From positions 21,860 to 85,859 of the forward strand of contig JBBHKE010001749.1 in assembly GCA_037447655.1 (NCBI GenBank): a DNA stretch of 64,000 nt, in the 5' to 3' direction. The stretch is from Zygnema cylindricum (Eukaryota > Streptophyta > Zygnematophyceae > Zygnematales > Zygnemataceae). This document shows, in pieces, positions 63,831-64,000 of this stretch (position 1 is its first letter; each line of letters starts with the position of its first letter). The notes beneath the pieces were generated by a model. That model was not told where the DNA came from, ran no database searches, and saw nothing but the letters and a program-made list of their open reading frames with translations. The position numbers and the translations under genes are program-made.

Positions 63831-64000
63831 CCCCCCGCCTGCCTCTCTCGCGTCTACCATTTCTTTCTCTCATGTTTCTGTCTTTCTTTCCTATCCCTTT
63901 CTCTCTTCCTCCTTTTTTTTGGTGGTGACATGAGCTTCTCTGACGATAACGGATGATTCCACTTTTTTCATTTTGTTTTTTCCCCCTTTTTTTTTTCAGG

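Larger units (their letters stand above)
60875..64000. other. Region upstream of MIPS to the right edge
   Basis: Holds the MIPS promoter side, four TIR elements (61,221-62,220), an AAACCCTAAA-type stretch near 62,505-62,545 that could belong to a promoter, and the CTCTTTGCC repeat. The last bases (TTTTTTTTTTCAG then G) look like a splice acceptor, so an unseen plus-strand gene may begin here; I could not identify a first exon. Confidence 0.5.

Noticed and set aside
62840-63956. Leu/Ser/Phe-rich plus-strand frames resembling signal peptides or membrane segments
   Set aside because: They are translations of the CTCTTTGCC repeat.

Overview
The window is nuclear DNA from a streptophyte (a charophyte-grade green alga or an early land plant; the exact lineage cannot be fixed from sequence alone). 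Every conserved gene is split by GT-AG spliceosomal introns. The proteins are plant-type: RPL13a, myo-inositol-3-phosphate synthase, PRP18, a PATROL1/DUF810 Munc13-like protein and a DPD1-like organellar exonuclease. Plant telo-boxes (TTAGGGTTT) lie upstream of three genes. Introns and intergenic DNA are AT-rich and full of microsatellites, minisatellites and short inverted-repeat elements.

Layout. 1-9,702 (-): a gene cut by the left edge, with a probable transit peptide, a complete DEDDh exonuclease domain like plant DPD1, then the N-terminal domains of a MutS protein. Both parts are joined inside one uninterrupted exon (5,448-6,340), so this is an exonuclease-MutS fusion and the most interesting object here. 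9,703-12,050: divergent promoter region filled by nested TIR elements. 12,051-17,606 (+): RPL13a, five exons. 17,607-21,912: intergenic, rich in TIR elements. 21,913-23,310 (+): intronless low-complexity protein of unknown function. 23,311-26,796: intergenic with LINE 3' tails. 26,797-30,024 (-): PRP18, two exons. 30,963-32,910: two decayed LINE 3' ends facing each other. 34,396-51,803 (+): PATROL1-like gene, about 23 exons, with an apparent one-base frameshift in one exon. 53,296-60,874 (-): myo-inositol-3-phosphate synthase, ten exons, tail-to-tail with the PATROL1-like gene. 60,875-64,000: TIR elements and a long CTCTTTGCC repeat ending in a splice-acceptor-like sequence.

The genes are unrelated housekeeping or trafficking genes, not an operon or cluster. 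What unites the window is its repeat biology: about 25 copies of a TACACYG...CGGTGTA terminal-inverted-repeat family, introns that grew by tandem duplications starting at or spanning splice sites, and CT tracts almost always pyrimidine-rich on the transcribed sense. Exon boundaries were placed by homology, GT-AG sites and reading-phase agreement; no transcript data were available.
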